Source of the DNA: an uncultured Planctomycetales bacterium | GTDB taxonomy: Bacteria; Planctomycetota; Planctomycetia; Isosphaerales; Isosphaeraceae | Assembly: GCA_903926465.1 (NCBI GenBank) | Contig: CAIYJE010000086.1 | Location: 1-47,057, forward strand | Direction of reading: 5' to 3' | Length of the DNA stretch: 47,057 nt | In this document: in pieces, positions 35,406-46,942 of the stretch | How positions within the stretch are numbered: position 1 is the first letter of the stretch | How the letters are laid out: the number at the start of each line of letters is the position of its first letter | Notes under the pieces: generated by a model | Databases searched by the model: none | What the model saw: the letters and a program-made list of their open reading frames with translations, nothing else | What the model was told of the DNA's origin: nothing | Made by a program: the position numbers and the translations under genes

Positions 35406-38400
35406 TTATCTCAGGTAAATCAGCTCATGGGCGTTCATCAAGGCATGACAGTATTCGGACCATACGGACGAATCCGGATCAGCCGGATAGAGCGCCTTCA
35501 GTTCCGCCAGAGCATCCTGAGAGATTCGCAGTTCCTCAGTTGTGGGTGGGCGGCCATAGGCAGACTCAAATAGCCAGACAACACGCGTGGACGGATCTGC
35601 GTCAGGCAATTCCTTCAGCATCCTGGCAGCCCACAAACTGGCTTGTTCCCGCACGAACGGGTCATTCATGAGAACGAGCGACTGCGCGGGAACATTGGTC
35701 ACGTTTCGTTTGCCAACCGTGCTGAAGGGCGTGGGTAGGTCAAACGCCAGCATCATGGTGGGCAGAAAGTTGCGCCTGACCGCCATGTAAATGCTGCGAC
35801 GACCGGCCCCATCCAGTGGACCACTCACGTCGGGTCGGCCCCGGCCAATCACAAATTCCGTCAGGTGCACTGGAACCGACGGACCATACATCGTGGAGTC
35901 ATACCGGCCAGAGAGCACCAGCAACGAATCACGAATGGCCTCACCTTCCAGCCGCCGCACCGGCATGCAATGCAGCAGAATATTTGCCGGATCAAGTTCC
36001 GTTGCAACCGCATCGTCGGCCCGACTGCTGCGCCCAAATGCACGCGTAAGCACAAGTTTCCGGATCAGACGCTTGAGCGACCACCGGTCTTCCTGCACAA
36101 ATTGCCAGGCCAGATGGTCAAGCAATTCCGGGTGCGATGGGCGTTCTCCCAGGTAGCCAAAATTATCCACGGTGGCCACAATCCCGCGCCCAAAAAGCTG
36201 ATACCACACCCGATTCACAAGCACCCGCGACACCAAAGGATTCGTTGGATCGACCAGTTGGTCCGCAAGTTCGGCCCGCCCACTGGTATCCGCGCCAGAA
36301 ATCGCCGGTTGACCAAATGCCTCGGGAAGCCCGCGAGGCGCAACCGCACCCGTACGCGAAGGCTTACCACGAATCAGCACATTTTCATCTACACCAGTGC
36401 CATCGGCCCATGACACGGCGGTGGGAGAATCCCAGCGAATCGAATTCGCGAGTTGTGCCTTGTCCTGAAAATAATCGTTCGCCGCACTTGTCCATGACTG
36501 CGGAGTGGGGTTCAAAAGCGCGGAGTTTTGCACCAGCCAGTCTGCAAGCACCGCCAGTTCAGGCTCAATACGCGGTGTGCCAGATTCTAATGCCTTCACA
36601 ACCAGGCCCAGATCCGCTCGAAACGCATCGGCAACACCAGCGAGATCCATGGCACGAGCCGGTGGTTGCCACGGCTGGACCGGATGCCAGGCGGCAGGCG
36701 GGTCAGTAGACTCGACAACCAGCAGCACATCCAGTTCACTCTCATCCAGCGGTGCAAATTCCAGGTGAACCCGGTGCCCACTGTACGCACTCAGATCCTG
36801 CGTCACCCAGCGCAACTGGCCAGCCGTATCAAAGTTTGCAACCAGGCCACCGTGCAGCGGCCCCGTGACCATGATATGGGAATCTACCCCCGCATAAACC
36901 TGGGCCTTGCCACGAATCAGGTAGTGGAGCCGACCGCCAGCCAGTGTGGTCTTGGGAGTTCGCAACGTCTTTCCAGCCCGTCCCGCAGCCCCCAGGCTGC
37001 CAGAGTCTTGCTCGGTTCCCGGTGTTAGCGTGAGCCGGTTCCAGAACGTGTCACGGCTGGCAGCTCCATAAGTCATGACCCGGGAAATCGGTTGTTCGGG
37101 TGTCCCCAGAATCAGATCGCCCGTTGAGAGCGGCCGGGGTCCAAACGCCGGGCCATCGGTCTTCCAGGGAGTGACGTTGGGCCTGGTGTAGTCGGCAATC
37201 ATCTTCGTTTCCGCCGGAAATTCAGGCGTAGAGCCTGAATGCTGAGCCACAAACTCTTGAAACCGCCCGGCATCCTCGGTTTTAGGAGCATGCAGCACCA
37301 TGCTCAAGCGATGAAGCGGGTGCGCCGGCGCCGGCTGCGCTTGCTTGAAGAGTTCCACCCATTTGAGCAACCGCGCGGGATCGAGACTTTCCTCACGGGC
37401 CACAACTTCCGAGGGCTCGCCCACCAAGACACGGCGGGAGGCCCGTACATAAGGAACCACGGTTTCCAGGCCAGTGCCCAGAGAGCTTGCAAACGCCCGG
37501 GCAATCGCCCCTGTGTGTTTGGCTCGCAATTCACTCAGGTTCTCTGCGGCCCGAGCATGAGCTTCCATCGTTTCGAACCGGACCTGGCGAAACGAGGAGC
37601 TGAGCACGAATCCGCTGAGCGAGTAATAGTCTCGCTGAGAGATGGCATCGAACTTGTGGTCATGACAGCGGGCGCAGGCCACGGTCAGGCCGAGCACACT
37701 CTTGGTGAGTACGTCCACCTTGTTATCCACCCGTTCGCATTCATCTTGGCGGATATCCACGGGGCTATGCACTTCCTCGCCCAGAAACGCCCATCCCGTG
37801 GCCAGTACAGACTCATTGCCACCCGTTTGTGGATTCAGCCGTGGAGACAACAGGTCGCCGGCAACGTGTTCGGCCACGAACTGGTTGTAAGGCAGGTCGG
37901 CATTGATCGCTCGAATCAGGTAGTCACGATACCGCCAGGCATTGGCAATGCCATAATCACTTTCATGGCCCCGGGTCTCGGCATACCGCATCAGGTCCAT
38001 CCAATGTCTGGCCCAGCGCTCTCCAAAATGCGGCGATGCCAGCAACCCATCCACCACCCGCTCCCGACGGTCCACCGCCGTGTCTGCCACATAGGCATGA
38101 ATCTCTTCACGACTGGGCGGTAAGCCCGTGATCACAAAATGGACCCGGCGGAGCCAGGTCAGATCATCCGCCGGGCTGGCAGGCGCAATCCCTTTCTCAG
38201 AGAGCTTTGCAAGGATGAACCGATCCACGTCGCTGAGGGCCTGCCCCCCCTGCACTTCCGGCACGACCTGAGCTTGCGGCGTTTGCCAGATCCAGGGAAG
38301 CCTGCCTTTTCTGGTCGCCAGGTCGAACGCTTCCTTGCTCACAGCCGCCCTGGTGCCCTCACCGGCCGGCCATGATGCCCCCTGCTCGACCCAAATTTGA

Positions 38401-38777
38401 AGCGCGGCAATGGCGTGTTCAGAAAGCTTTGCGCCAGCCTTCGTTGGCGGCATCTTGAGATCGGGCTCGGAATGCCTGACCGCCTTCAGCAACAGGCTCG
38501 CGCTGGGGTCTCCCGGCACCAAAGCGGGTCCAGAATCGCCCCCTTCCAGGAGCGCGGTACGAGAATCGACCCGCAGTCCACCATTTTGCTTTTCAGGTCC
38601 ATGACACTGTAGGCAATGCTCATGAAGCAGCGGGCGGACCCGCGTTTCAAAAAATGTGTCATCGCTCGCAACGGCAGCCGCGGGCAAGAGTAACACCGTG
38701 CTAAACAAGAATGAAAACACGGTCCGCTCCAGGCTTTGAGTCCAGGTAAGATCCAACACCAGGCTTGAGACGGTCAT
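35406..38777 (-). CDS. PSD1 and cytochrome-c domain protein (DUF1549/DUF1553), second pair
   Basis: The 1123-residue protein begins with a signal peptide ([19 protein letters not shown]), then a planctomycete cytochrome-c-like domain with the haem motif CLQCH at 55-59. DUF1549 follows, ending in a second Cxx[15 protein letters not shown], with the family landmark [10 protein letters not shown] long beta-rich middle comes next, then DUF1553 with the family's [22 protein letters not shown] and [13 protein letters not shown]. The C-terminus AHELIYLR is the usual PSD1 end. PSD1 proteins are widespread in planctomycetes and their role is unknown; redox-linked polysaccharide breakdown has been suggested. 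The ATG at 38777 overlaps the stop of the upstream DUF1501 gene (ATGA), so translation is coupled. Confidence 0.93.
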   Translation of the reverse strand: MTVSSLVLDLTWTQSLERTVFSFLFSTVLLLPAAAVASDDTFFETRVRPLLHEHCLQCHGPEKQNGGLRVDSRTALLEGGDSGPALVPGDPSASLLLKAVRHSEPDLKMPPTKAGAKLSEHAIAALQIWVEQGASWPAGEGTRAAVSKEAFDLATRKGRLPWIWQTPQAQVVPEVQGGQALSDVDRFILAKLSEKGIAPASPADDLTWLRRVHFVITGLPPSREEIHAYVADTAVDRRERVVDGLLASPHFGERWARHWMDLMRYAETRGHESDYGIANAWRYRDYLIRAINADLPYNQFVAEHVAGDLLSPRLNPQTGGNESVLATGWAFLGEEVHSPVDIRQDECERVDNKVDVLTKSVLGLTVACARCHDHKFDAISQRDYYSLSGFVLSSSFRQVRFETMEAHARAAENLSELRAKHTGAIARAFASSLGTGLETVVPYVRASRRVLVGEPSEVVAREESLDPARLLKWVELFKQAQPAPAHPLHRLSMVLHAPKTEDAGRFQEFVAQHSGSTPEFPAETKMIADYTRPNVTPWKTDGPAFGPRPLSTGDLILGTPEQPISRVMTYGAASRDTFWNRLTLTPGTEQDSGSLGAAGRAGKTLRTPKTTLAGGRLHYLIRGKAQVYAGVDSHIMVTGPLHGGLVANFDTAGQLRWVTQDLSAYSGHRVHLEFAPLDESELDVLLVVESTDPPAAWHPVQPWQPPARAMDLAGVADAFRADLGLVVKALESGTPRIEPELAVLADWLVQNSALLNPTPQSWTSAANDYFQDKAQLANSIRWDSPTAVSWADGTGVDENVLIRGKPSRTGAVAPRGLPEAFGQPAISGADTSGRAELADQLVDPTNPLVSRVLVNRVWYQLFGRGIVATVDNFGYLGERPSHPELLDHLAWQFVQEDRWSLKRLIRKLVLTRAFGRSSRADDAVATELDPANILLHCMPVRRLEGEAIRDSLLVLSGRYDSTMYGPSVPVHLTEFVIGRGRPDVSGPLDGAGRRSIYMAVRRNFLPTMMLAFDLPTPFSTVGKRNVTNVPAQSLVLMNDPFVREQASLWAARMLKELPDADPSTRVVWLFESAYGRPPTTEELRISQDALAELKALYPADPDSSVWSEYCHALMNAHELIYLR

Positions 38778-40207
38778 GCCAGAATCTCGCGGATCACGTG
38801 ACCATGCACATCGGTCAGGCGGAAGTCTCGGCCACCGAACCGATAGGTCAGTTCGGTATGATCGACACCCAACAGGTGGAGCACCGTGGCCCAAAGATCA
38901 TACACGGTGGTCACATTCTCAACGGCATGGTAACCCAGTTCATCGGTGGCACCATGAATAGTGCCCCCCTTGATACCACCGCCCGCCATCCAGATACTGA
39001 ACCCGAACGGATTATGGTCTCGTCCATCGCTGCCTTGAGCAAACGGAGTACGCCCGAATTCGCCGGCCCAGATCACCAGCGTTTCGTCCAGTAATCCGCG
39101 TGATTTCAGGTCACGCAAGAGTCCGGCAATTGGCTGATCAACCTGCTGGGCCATTTCGGTGTGGCCAGTTTTCAGGCCGCCATGCTGGTCCCAGGGATTG
39201 CCGGTCTGCCCCGAGTCTGCCGGACGTGGTAAGCAGGTGAGTTCGACAAATCGCACGCCCCGCTCTACCAGACGCCGTGCCAGCAAGCACTGCAATCCAT
39301 AAGCGGCTGTCTCCTTCACCGGAGATTCCAGGCCGTACAGGCGTTTGGTCACCTCGGTTTCGCCCGCAATGTCCATCAACTCAGGAACGGCGGTTTGCAT
39401 TCGGAATGCGGTTTCATAATTGCGAATAGCGGATTCCACCTGATCGATCCCACCAATGCGCTGGAGGTGATCCCGATCGATCTGTTCCACGAACCGAAGC
39501 CGCTTGCGTTGCCGTGATACAGGCTCACGCGGAGTGATGTTGATAAGCGGCTCGGTCTGGCCAGGGTCAATCAGCGAGGCTTGGTTCACGGCCGGCAGAA
39601 ACCCATTCCCATAAATCCCGATCCCACCGAGTGGACACCCACCGCCTGCAACCACGACAAACCCAGGTACGTTCTCATTTTCCGACCCTAGCCCGTAGGT
39701 CATCCAGGCGCCAGCGCTGGGATAACCGGCCTGTGAGAAGCCGGTATGAATGAAGTAATTGGCCTGGGCATGTTCGTTGGCAATACTGGTCATGGAACGA
39801 ACCACGGCCAGATCGTCGGCACAGGCACCGATGTGTGGGAAAAGGTCACTGACAGGCATCCCACACTGGCCCCGATTCTTGAATTCCCAAGGGCTGGCCA
39901 TGATATTGCCGTTGGCATTGAACATGGTCGGCTTGACAGGAACAGGCATCGGCTTGCCGTGGTCCAGTTTAAGCCGGGGCTTAGGGTCAAAAGAATCCAC
40001 ATGTGACACGCCACCCGACATGAAGCAAAAGATGACGTTGCGCACACGTGGCTGTGGCTTAGGTGTAACAACGGCCGCCCCAAGCCCAGGAGATACCCCA
40101 GAGCCCAGCAGTCCAGCCAGGGCCATCAGGCCGAAACCGGTCGAACTTCGGGCCAGCATCTCACGCCGAGTGACCGGGATTATTTTTCCAGGAAGATCAA
40201 TCGACAT
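38774..40207 (-). CDS. DUF1501 protein, Tat-exported (first pair)
   Basis: The 477-residue protein has the Tat signal [25 protein letters not shown], then [22 protein letters not shown] and, late, [37 protein letters not shown]: the DUF1501 landmarks of a sulfatase-like fold. Its Shine-Dalgarno AAGGAG lies inside the codons for the last residues (KEFIYVD) of the upstream PSD1 gene, with seven bases to the ATG, and the two genes overlap by 11 bases. Its own stop overlaps the next PSD1 gene by four bases. So it is translated in the middle of a coupled four-gene unit. Confidence 0.93.
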   Translation of the reverse strand: MSIDLPGKIIPVTRREMLARSSTGFGLMALAGLLGSGVSPGLGAAVVTPKPQPRVRNVIFCFMSGGVSHVDSFDPKPRLKLDHGKPMPVPVKPTMFNANGNIMASPWEFKNRGQCGMPVSDLFPHIGACADDLAVVRSMTSIANEHAQANYFIHTGFSQAGYPSAGAWMTYGLGSENENVPGFVVVAGGGCPLGGIGIYGNGFLPAVNQASLIDPGQTEPLINITPREPVSRQRKRLRFVEQIDRDHLQRIGGIDQVESAIRNYETAFRMQTAVPELMDIAGETEVTKRLYGLESPVKETAAYGLQCLLARRLVERGVRFVELTCLPRPADSGQTGNPWDQHGGLKTGHTEMAQQVDQPIAGLLRDLKSRGLLDETLVIWAGEFGRTPFAQGSDGRDHNPFGFSIWMAGGGIKGGTIHGATDELGYHAVENVTTVYDLWATVLHLLGVDHTELTYRFGGRDFRLTDVHGHVIREILA

Positions 40208-43200
40208 AGATGAACTCCTTCAGGCAAAAGATCGCCTGGGCAAAATCTTGCCACACCGGTTTGCTATCAGAAATGTCGGCTTCGGTCACTCCGTACTCGG
40301 CAGCTAGCTCCTTCACAAAACCTTGCGAGGCATCTAATTCGGATTCCAAAGGCTCGCGTGCCAGGGCTTGCATAAACATACATCGAATCCGCTGTTCGGT
40401 TAATAGCCCATCGGTCACCAAGACGTTCGCCCATTTTGCAGCTTGGTCGATGACAAATGGGTCATTGAGCATTGTGAGAGACTGTGCGGGCACGTTGGTC
40501 ACATCCCGCTTTCCGCGTGTGGTGATAGGCTTGGGGGCGTCAAACACTTCGAGGAACGGATTGTGAGCATTGCGCCGGATCCGCTGATAGATGCTACGAC
40601 GGCGGTCGCCGTCAAGCGGGCCCTTGGGCCCACCCCCCTCGGTCTTGCTCACGTGGTACACGTCTGGGCCTGGGCCGTACATCTTGAGATCGATTTGCCC
40701 AGAGGTGGCAAGAATGGCGTCTCGAATCGCCTCCGCTTCCAGACGAGTTACATTGCTATGGGAAAGCCAGACATTATTGCCATCGGCTTGCTGGGCAGCC
40801 TCAGAGGCCATTGCCGATTGTTGATAGGTTTTGGATGTCAGCAAAAACTTTAACAGCTGTTTGAGCGACCACTGTTCATCGCCGACAAATCGTGCCGCAA
40901 GATAGTCGAGCAGTTCGGGATGGGTTGGCTTTTCACCCAATCGACCAAAGTTATCAACCGTTGCCACCAGCCCCTTGCCAAACACATGATGCCAAACGCG
41001 GTTGACCATCACCCGCGCAGTCAGCGGGTTCGTAGGGCTGGCCACTTCGTCGGCAAGTTGCAATCGGCCGCTCTGCCTGGTCAAGTAAGCCGTTCCGCCT
41101 AATGCCTCCAGAAACCGCCTGGCCACCGGTTCGGCGGGTTGGGTGTGTCGCCCGCGTGTGAACAGTGGTTGATCAAAAGCCGCAGCTTCTTGAAATCCTG
41201 GGGCAAGCTGCGCCAGTGGCACCTCTCGCTCCAGTTGCCGATACCTGTTGACGGTCTCTTCAACGGCCGGCAGTTCGGCCAGCGTTACTGGCAACAGACC
41301 ACTCCGCACAAAATAGTCCAGAAAACCGGCTTGCTCAGCGCTCATCTTCATGGACTTGAAGGCAGAAATCGCTTCCAAAAGCGTAGAGACATAGAGACTG
41401 GAAAGTTCTGCATGAGAGCTCGGCGCACCATGGTTCAAAAGTAACCCATTTGGAACAACCAGGTCACGTGGCGGGTCGCCACCATCATGAAAGACAACCT
41501 GCGCTACACCAAAACCGGCTCGGTCATTGTTGTCGGTGGTAAATTCCACGTATGCATGAGCCCCCTTGCGATACGAGGTATCGAGTCGCATCCATCCCAT
41601 TTCATCGCGATTCAATCGGGTTGCAGGGTAAATGCCCCCGCCCCCGAGTGCATAATTTTCAATCACCAAGCGGGCTATGCTGTTCTCACCGAGTGCACGA
41701 ATACTGACGCTATCGGTGTTAATCACAAACCGGGGTGATGTCAGTACACCCTGATGTTTGCGAGAGAGCAGGTGAGAATAGACTCCGGTCGGATAAATAC
41801 CGCGCACGACACGGTCGCCCTCTCGCTCCACAGCAAATTCGCCGCTCGGTGACACCGCTCCTGTTAGCCCAGTCCCTGCTGCAAACCAGTTCGCAAGGTC
41901 TCCAGAGGTCAGATCCCACGCCGGGTGGAATTGTTTCTGGTCTCCTTCGACACGGGCCTGTACATCGGTTTGCGAACGCGTTTGGAGTGCGGTCCAGGCT
42001 GTGGGATACTCCACCTCCGGAAGCGAATTCAGTTGCAGCCAGGGGCCAAGCGGATTACCTGGATTTTTAGCCCCTTCAAACGCAGCACTCAGCCCGGCCA
42101 CGGTTTGCTTGTGGTCTGTCAATTGCTTTTGCAGTGAGGCTTGAGATTCCTCAAGAGATTTCAGCGTTTGGGCATCGTCGGCGGCCAGCGATTCCAGAAT
42201 CTCTTGACGAGAAACCCCACCGGGCCCCGCCTGAAACGATAACGCAACCTCTTGGGATGTCAACGGACGGTCATATAATCGCAATTCATCAATTTCTCCA
42301 GCCAGCTTGGGAATTCCTTCGAGCGGGTGCCTTTGCCCAATGAGTATCCGTGCTTTGCCAGCTTCAAAAGTCTGGATCTCGCCTTTGATATAAGCGGTTC
42401 CATAGAGAACTCCATTTCGGTAGATGGCAACGCTGTTGTCGCTCCCATACACAATCGCCATGTGAATCCACTGGCTGGGGCCGGCTTGTTCGGCCGGCCC
42501 ACCTGGACCCTGAGTGCGCCTGAAAAAATCACTCCCTGCAATCCAAACCCCTTTGTCCATCTCGTTGAAGACAATGGAATCAAATCGAGCCCCATCGTCG
42601 GACTCAATGGCAATGACTCCCACCCCGCGCTGATCGAGGTTTGCCAAACTCACCCAAGCTTCAAGTGTCTTTTCACGCACATCTTTGGGCAGTGGTCCAG
42701 TACGCACCCGCACGTCCTTGCCGTTCAGCACCAGTCGCCCACTCTGGAAAACGGCAGCCCCCTCCACAGTGCCATCCAACTTGCCCATGCAATCACGCGC
42801 GTCTTGAGAAAAACTCCAGCGTGCCATGGGCATTGGCAGGCCAGCACTGACTTGCTGGCCACGTGTTTTAAGGATGGCCGTTTCCGCTGGCCCCACGATG
42901 GCCGAAACCTCAGATTGCACCTGCCGCAACCGCTCCTCAACTTGCCTACGCTCGGTGACGGCTTGCTCATACTGGTTCATTCGTTCGAGCAAACCGGGAA
43001 CGGCCGCCTGCCAGGTGTCTGCCAGGCCAGAACGGATCTTGGCCTTCAAAGCCTCAAGCTGGTCTTTGTTACGTTCCAGTCGACCGGGGGCATCTATCGC
43101 AATCTGACCCGGGCGACAGCTTGCAAACACGCCATACAAGGCATAAAAGTCATTCTGGCTAATCGCATCAAACTTGTGATCATGGCAGCGTGCGCACGAA

Positions 43201-44264
43201 ACGGTCAGACCCAGAAACGTCTTGGAGAAGACATCAATTTGATTGTCTACCACTTTGACCTGATCTTCCAGTGCGTCGACGGGGATATACCCGAACTCTC
43301 CCATTCGGAGTTGTGAGGTGCCCAGGGCCGATTCACTGAATTCGCCTGTAGAATCGAGACGAGGCTTCGGCAGCAAGTCACCGGCTATCTGTTCACGCAC
43401 AAATTGGTTGTAGGGCACGTCCGCATTGATCGCCCGAATCACGTAATCTCGATATTTATAAGCATTGGGTAGTTCAGGATCTCCCTGGCTACCGTGCGAC
43501 TCACAGTACCGCACCAGATCCAGCCAGTGCCTACCCCAGCGCTCACCAAAACGGCGCGAATCCAGCAGCTTATCTACCAGTCTCTCATACGCGTCAGGCG
43601 TGGAATCGTTCAGAAACGCGGCGGTTTCCGCTGGGGTCGGTGGCAAACCGGTTAGCGTAAAGTAAACTCGACGAAGCAAGCTCCGGCGGTCAGCCTCTGG
43701 CGCAGGCTGTAACCCTTTCTCTTCGAGCTTGGCCTGGATAAAGCGATCAACCGGGTGATTCGATCGTGCTGAATTCTGAACCTGTGGCGGCTCAACCCTC
43801 TGCACCGGCCGGAAACTCCACCACTGTTTGCGGCGCTCAAGCTGTGATGCCCACGAAGTTTCTTTAACCAGATCCTCTTGCGAGGGTGCCGTTTCACGGG
43901 GGTCAACCGCACCACTGGCTATCCAGCGCTCGAAGTCGGCAATGACCGACGCATCCAGCTTGCCAGACCCTTTGGGCATTTTGAGGCCACTGACCTCATG
44001 CTTCAGAATTGCCAGTAACCGGCTTCCAGACGGGTTGCCAGGCACCAGAATTTCACCACCATCTCCCCCCTCAAGAAGTCCGGCCCGATCATCAAGCGCC
44101 AGCCCACCGTCGGCCGACTTCGTGGAGTTATGGCAACCGTAGCAGTGCTCAACCAGCACCGGGCGAATTCTGGACTCGAAAAATGCCAGTTCGTCCTCCG
44201 CACGTGCGGCCTGTGTACAAAGAATTAATGCCAGGAGCATGCCAAGGCTGGGTGATCGCCTCAT
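40197..44264 (-). CDS. PSD1 and cytochrome-c domain protein with LamG insertion, first pair
   Basis: The 1355-residue protein starts with a signal peptide ([16 protein letters not shown]) and a cytochrome-c-like domain with CYGCH at 41-45. DUF1549 follows with GLPPTPAET and a second haem-type motif [14 protein letters not shown] coiled-coil stretch (about 430-500) comes next, then a concanavalin/LamG-like domain (about 510-700: [54 protein letters not shown]), a second coiled coil, and DUF1553 ending in LKEFIYVD. The LamG domain is absent from the second pair's PSD1 and could bind carbohydrate. The ATG at 44264 directly precedes the signal peptide; 26 earlier in-frame residues do not fit. It heads the four-gene unit. 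Confidence 0.92.
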   Translation of the reverse strand: MRRSPSLGMLLALILCTQAARAEDELAFFESRIRPVLVEHCYGCHNSTKSADGGLALDDRAGLLEGGDGGEILVPGNPSGSRLLAILKHEVSGLKMPKGSGKLDASVIADFERWIASGAVDPRETAPSQEDLVKETSWASQLERRKQWWSFRPVQRVEPPQVQNSARSNHPVDRFIQAKLEEKGLQPAPEADRRSLLRRVYFTLTGLPPTPAETAAFLNDSTPDAYERLVDKLLDSRRFGERWGRHWLDLVRYCESHGSQGDPELPNAYKYRDYVIRAINADVPYNQFVREQIAGDLLPKPRLDSTGEFSESALGTSQLRMGEFGYIPVDALEDQVKVVDNQIDVFSKTFLGLTVSCARCHDHKFDAISQNDFYALYGVFASCRPGQIAIDAPGRLERNKDQLEALKAKIRSGLADTWQAAVPGLLERMNQYEQAVTERRQVEERLRQVQSEVSAIVGPAETAILKTRGQQVSAGLPMPMARWSFSQDARDCMGKLDGTVEGAAVFQSGRLVLNGKDVRVRTGPLPKDVREKTLEAWVSLANLDQRGVGVIAIESDDGARFDSIVFNEMDKGVWIAGSDFFRRTQGPGGPAEQAGPSQWIHMAIVYGSDNSVAIYRNGVLYGTAYIKGEIQTFEAGKARILIGQRHPLEGIPKLAGEIDELRLYDRPLTSQEVALSFQAGPGGVSRQEILESLAADDAQTLKSLEESQASLQKQLTDHKQTVAGLSAAFEGAKNPGNPLGPWLQLNSLPEVEYPTAWTALQTRSQTDVQARVEGDQKQFHPAWDLTSGDLANWFAAGTGLTGAVSPSGEFAVEREGDRVVRGIYPTGVYSHLLSRKHQGVLTSPRFVINTDSVSIRALGENSIARLVIENYALGGGGIYPATRLNRDEMGWMRLDTSYRKGAHAYVEFTTDNNDRAGFGVAQVVFHDGGDPPRDLVVPNGLLLNHGAPSSHAELSSLYVSTLLEAISAFKSMKMSAEQAGFLDYFVRSGLLPVTLAELPAVEETVNRYRQLEREVPLAQLAPGFQEAAAFDQPLFTRGRHTQPAEPVARRFLEALGGTAYLTRQSGRLQLADEVASPTNPLTARVMVNRVWHHVFGKGLVATVDNFGRLGEKPTHPELLDYLAARFVGDEQWSLKQLLKFLLTSKTYQQSAMASEAAQQADGNNVWLSHSNVTRLEAEAIRDAILATSGQIDLKMYGPGPDVYHVSKTEGGGPKGPLDGDRRRSIYQRIRRNAHNPFLEVFDAPKPITTRGKRDVTNVPAQSLTMLNDPFVIDQAAKWANVLVTDGLLTEQRIRCMFMQALAREPLESELDASQGFVKELAAEYGVTEADISDSKPVWQDFAQAIFCLKEFIYVD

Positions 44265-44403
44265 ATTTGATCGATCCTGGGTCGCAGAGGATTGGCGGGC
44301 GGCGGGAGTGCGCAAAGGCGGAAGATCAGGATGGTGTACCACCTACCCTATTCGCAAATCGTGCCTGAGTCGATCCCTTGCGTTTTTTGGCACCGCCAAG
44401 ACC

Positions 44404-46254
44404 CTACCCGATCAGGCCGTGCAGCGGGCCGCCCGCAACCGCCAAGCTTTCAACCCGCCGGACGACCTCGGGGTCATCTTCCAAGGGAGGAGCGTGGTGC
44501 GGCTTGATCCGGGCATCGATAATCAGCGGGCCTGAGCAGCCCCAGTGTTTCTGATCGACGAAGGAATCGACCCCGTCGATATCGGCCGCGGGATCAGATC
44601 GGGTGAACGTGACCCAGAGAAAATTGCGCAGGTTGGCGGCCGTAAAACCGGCGTCGTCCACCAGCACAATTAGCGGGAATGCACGCAACGGGTGGGCCCG
44701 GCCAATCGCCCTGGAGAGTTGCTCAACGGCCCATTCCCGACCGTCCCTGCGCTTCTCTAACGCGTACCGAGGGCCCTGCACAACCAAAATTCCAGGCTGG
44801 GCCAGCCGCAGATCTGGGTAATCGGACGGAAGATCCACCCCAGCTGGAACTTCGGTCGGAAGGTCACGACGTTTGAGGCCGGCCGCGGCAATCACGACCT
44901 TGGACCCTTGGTTCAGGCCACGGCCCGAGTAATCCAGGGTATCCATGGTGGTCCTGGTCTGGAAATGGAGGTCATTTTCCCAGTCGACCCGTTCCAGGAT
45001 GTGGCGGAAGAAGCTGCCAATCTCGTCCAGATCGAGCGCGGGATCATCTTGGTGGGCGGCAATCAGCAGGTATTTGGCCAGTGACATCTGGCCCTGGCCC
45101 AAAATTGCGCTGGCCTGGGTGAGTAGCTCCATGGGGCGTCTGGAGGACGCGTATGGGACATAGCGTTCGCTCCCCAAGGCCAGCAAAAGGGGATGCACTC
45201 CCGCAGCGTCAACCGCATGAACCCCTTTCACGCCTGGCAAGACTATGGGGACCAGGGGCCCCGTCAGCTCGTGGATCAGTTCACCAAATGAGGTGTCTTC
45301 CTGAGGAGGCCGCCCTACCGAAGTGAATGGCCAAATTGCCCCAGGGCGGTGGTAAACCCGGTCAACCCGCAAGACCGGAAAATCATGAACCAGGGCGTAA
45401 TAGCCCAGGTGATCTCCAAACGGCCCCTCGGGCTTGGTCTGGTGCGGGTCAACGGTGCCGCAAATCACGAAGTCGGCCTCGGCCGGCATCGGCAGCAGCC
45501 CAGCCGGCTGAACCATGGAGATCCGGTGCCCGCCCAGAGCCCCGGCAAAGCTCAGTTCCGGTAGCCCCTCCGGCAAAGGCATCACCGCAGCAACCGCCAA
45601 GGCGGGCGGCCCACCCACCACCACGTTCACCCTGAGCGGCTCTCCACGCCTGATGGCGCTGGCATGGTGAATACCAATTCCCCGATGAAGCTGGTAATGG
45701 AGACCAATCTCGCGATCGGGTACGTACGAATTGCCGCCAAGCTGCACCCGGTACATGCCCAGGTTGGAGTGCCTGAAACCTGGTTGATCTGGATCTTCGC
45801 TGTAAACCTGGGGCAAGGTAACAAACGGCCCCCCGTCTTTGGGCCAGGAAACGATAGGGGGTAGCCGGCCGATCGTCGTCTGGTGCTGCAAAATGGGCCC
45901 ACGCTTCACAGTGCGAGGGAGCAGCGAGAGGGCGGTTCCCGGGATTCCAGCATAGCGCCAGGGTCGCTTCAAAACTTCTGGCGGCCGAACTTTCACTTCG
46001 ACCAGCCTGCGAACCGATTCCAGGCGGTCACGGAACAGGAACCGGGTTCGAGTGATCGTCCCAAACAGGTTGGCCACCGCGGGAAACGAACAGCCCTTGA
46101 GATTCTTGAACAGGATGGCGGGCCCTTGCGCCTCATACAAACGTCGCTGGATCAGCGCGGCCTCAAGGTAGGGATCGACCTCGTGCTCAAGCACCTTCAG
46201 TTGCCCGGTTCGCTCAAGATCAGCCACGCATGCGGCAAGGTTTCGGTAGCCCAT
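44404..46254 (-). CDS. ubiD: UbiD-family decarboxylase
   Basis: The 616-residue protein matches UbiD: MGYRNLAACVADLERTGQL at the start, IGLHYQLHRGIGIHHASAIRRGEPLRVNVVVGG in the middle, PEGPFGDHLGYYALVHDFPVLRVDRVYHR, and IILVDDAGFTAANLRN-like sequence near the end. The EPFGDH-type segment includes the Glu/Arg/Glu residues that surround the prenylated flavin cofactor. UbiD enzymes remove carboxyl groups from aromatic or alpha,beta-unsaturated acids, here perhaps in quinone synthesis. At about 610 residues it is longer than Escherichia coli UbiD (497), like the versions found with the futalosine menaquinone route. The flavin-prenyltransferase partner UbiX is not in the window. The gene stands 140 bases upstream of the PSD1 unit and might be read with it. 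Confidence 0.88.
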   Translation of the reverse strand: MGYRNLAACVADLERTGQLKVLEHEVDPYLEAALIQRRLYEAQGPAILFKNLKGCSFPAVANLFGTITRTRFLFRDRLESVRRLVEVKVRPPEVLKRPWRYAGIPGTALSLLPRTVKRGPILQHQTTIGRLPPIVSWPKDGGPFVTLPQVYSEDPDQPGFRHSNLGMYRVQLGGNSYVPDREIGLHYQLHRGIGIHHASAIRRGEPLRVNVVVGGPPALAVAAVMPLPEGLPELSFAGALGGHRISMVQPAGLLPMPAEADFVICGTVDPHQTKPEGPFGDHLGYYALVHDFPVLRVDRVYHRPGAIWPFTSVGRPPQEDTSFGELIHELTGPLVPIVLPGVKGVHAVDAAGVHPLLLALGSERYVPYASSRRPMELLTQASAILGQGQMSLAKYLLIAAHQDDPALDLDEIGSFFRHILERVDWENDLHFQTRTTMDTLDYSGRGLNQGSKVVIAAAGLKRRDLPTEVPAGVDLPSDYPDLRLAQPGILVVQGPRYALEKRRDGREWAVEQLSRAIGRAHPLRAFPLIVLVDDAGFTAANLRNFLWVTFTRSDPAADIDGVDSFVDQKHWGCSGPLIIDARIKPHHAPPLEDDPEVVRRVESLAVAGGPLHGLIG

Positions 46255-46749
46255 GAAAACACGACCCTGACGGCAACAAAAATCCAGAACGCAAATTTAT
46301 CAAGGATAGGCAACTAGACTAGGCTTGAAGGCTCAAGTCGCCAAGGGTCCTGGCCTGGGCCTGGCCAGATTTTCGACCACCACCAGGGTCAGTCGCTTAA
46401 TCCCAACGCACGATTTCGATAGGGAACCCCGTCTTTGCGAAAAAATTGTCCAGCACAGCCATCAATCACACGCGTCGCAGGCATGAGCGATCATGCACTC
46501 AAAGATTGCGTTTGACAGCAAGCATCACAGCGAGCGAAGCCAATATCAGCCTCTGAAAGGGCTAGTTCACAAAAGAATAGTCCTTGATTTCATACTTCCG
46601 CACAAAACAATGAAGATAGTAACGATGCCGGCGTGGAAACGGGACACCCGTCAACGACTAACGCCAGACATTGCTTACAGCCCGAGCTAGAGTTGTTGGA
46701 AGACGAGTCAAAGAGCAGTCCGAATCCTTCGGAAGGCTCGTTTTCGAGT

Positions 46750-46799
46750 AAGCCAACACAGTTGAGCGAGATTTCGCGTTCAGCTGTGTTGGCTTTTTC
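46750..46799 (+). terminator. Terminator-like hairpin without an obvious gene upstream
   Basis: AAGCCAACACAG (46750-46761) pairs with CTGTGTTGGCTT (46784-46795), and the stem continues inward with some G-U pairs to about 19 pairs. It is followed by TTTCC. The T-run sits on the plus-strand side, yet no plus-strand gene is seen within 500 bases upstream. It may end a small RNA or a decayed gene. Confidence 0.6.
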
Positions 46800-46919
46800 C
46801 ATTCACACTTCCACGACCAAGGCTCGCCGCCAGTAAGGACATGCATCCAGCCGTTGAGCCATCATTGACAACAAAGCTGACTACCCTGCGCACCACCACC
46901 GATCAGGCTCTCACCCCGG

Positions 46920-46934
46920 CAGGGCGATTGCACC
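46920..46934. other. Candidate terminal inverted repeat of the IS element
   Basis: CAGGGCGATTGCACC lies just beyond the transposase stop, where the right-hand (3') end of an ISAs1-like element would be. The partner end is outside the window, so this is unconfirmed. Confidence 0.35.
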
Positions 46935-46942
46935 ATAAGTCA

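Larger units (their letters stand above)
46255..46942. other. Intergenic region before the partial transposase, no gene seen
   Basis: About 690 bases. Short open frames here look random. The main structure is the hairpin at 46750-46795. A small inverted repeat CTTGA-AGGC-TCAAG lies at 46324-46337 in the UbiD leader. I see no promoter I can defend. Confidence 0.5.

Noticed and set aside
36137-38123. Plus-strand open frames of 190 and 294 residues opposite the second PSD1 gene
   Set aside because: They are mirror frames of a GC-rich coding gene with no recognisable content.
42327-43316. Plus-strand 329-residue open frame opposite the first PSD1 gene
   Set aside because: It lies fully inside the PSD1 gene, whose domains and haem motifs are clear on the other strand.
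46633-46836. Small open frames on both strands around 46.7 kb
   Set aside because: The peptides resemble each other only because they read through the two arms of a terminator-like palindrome.
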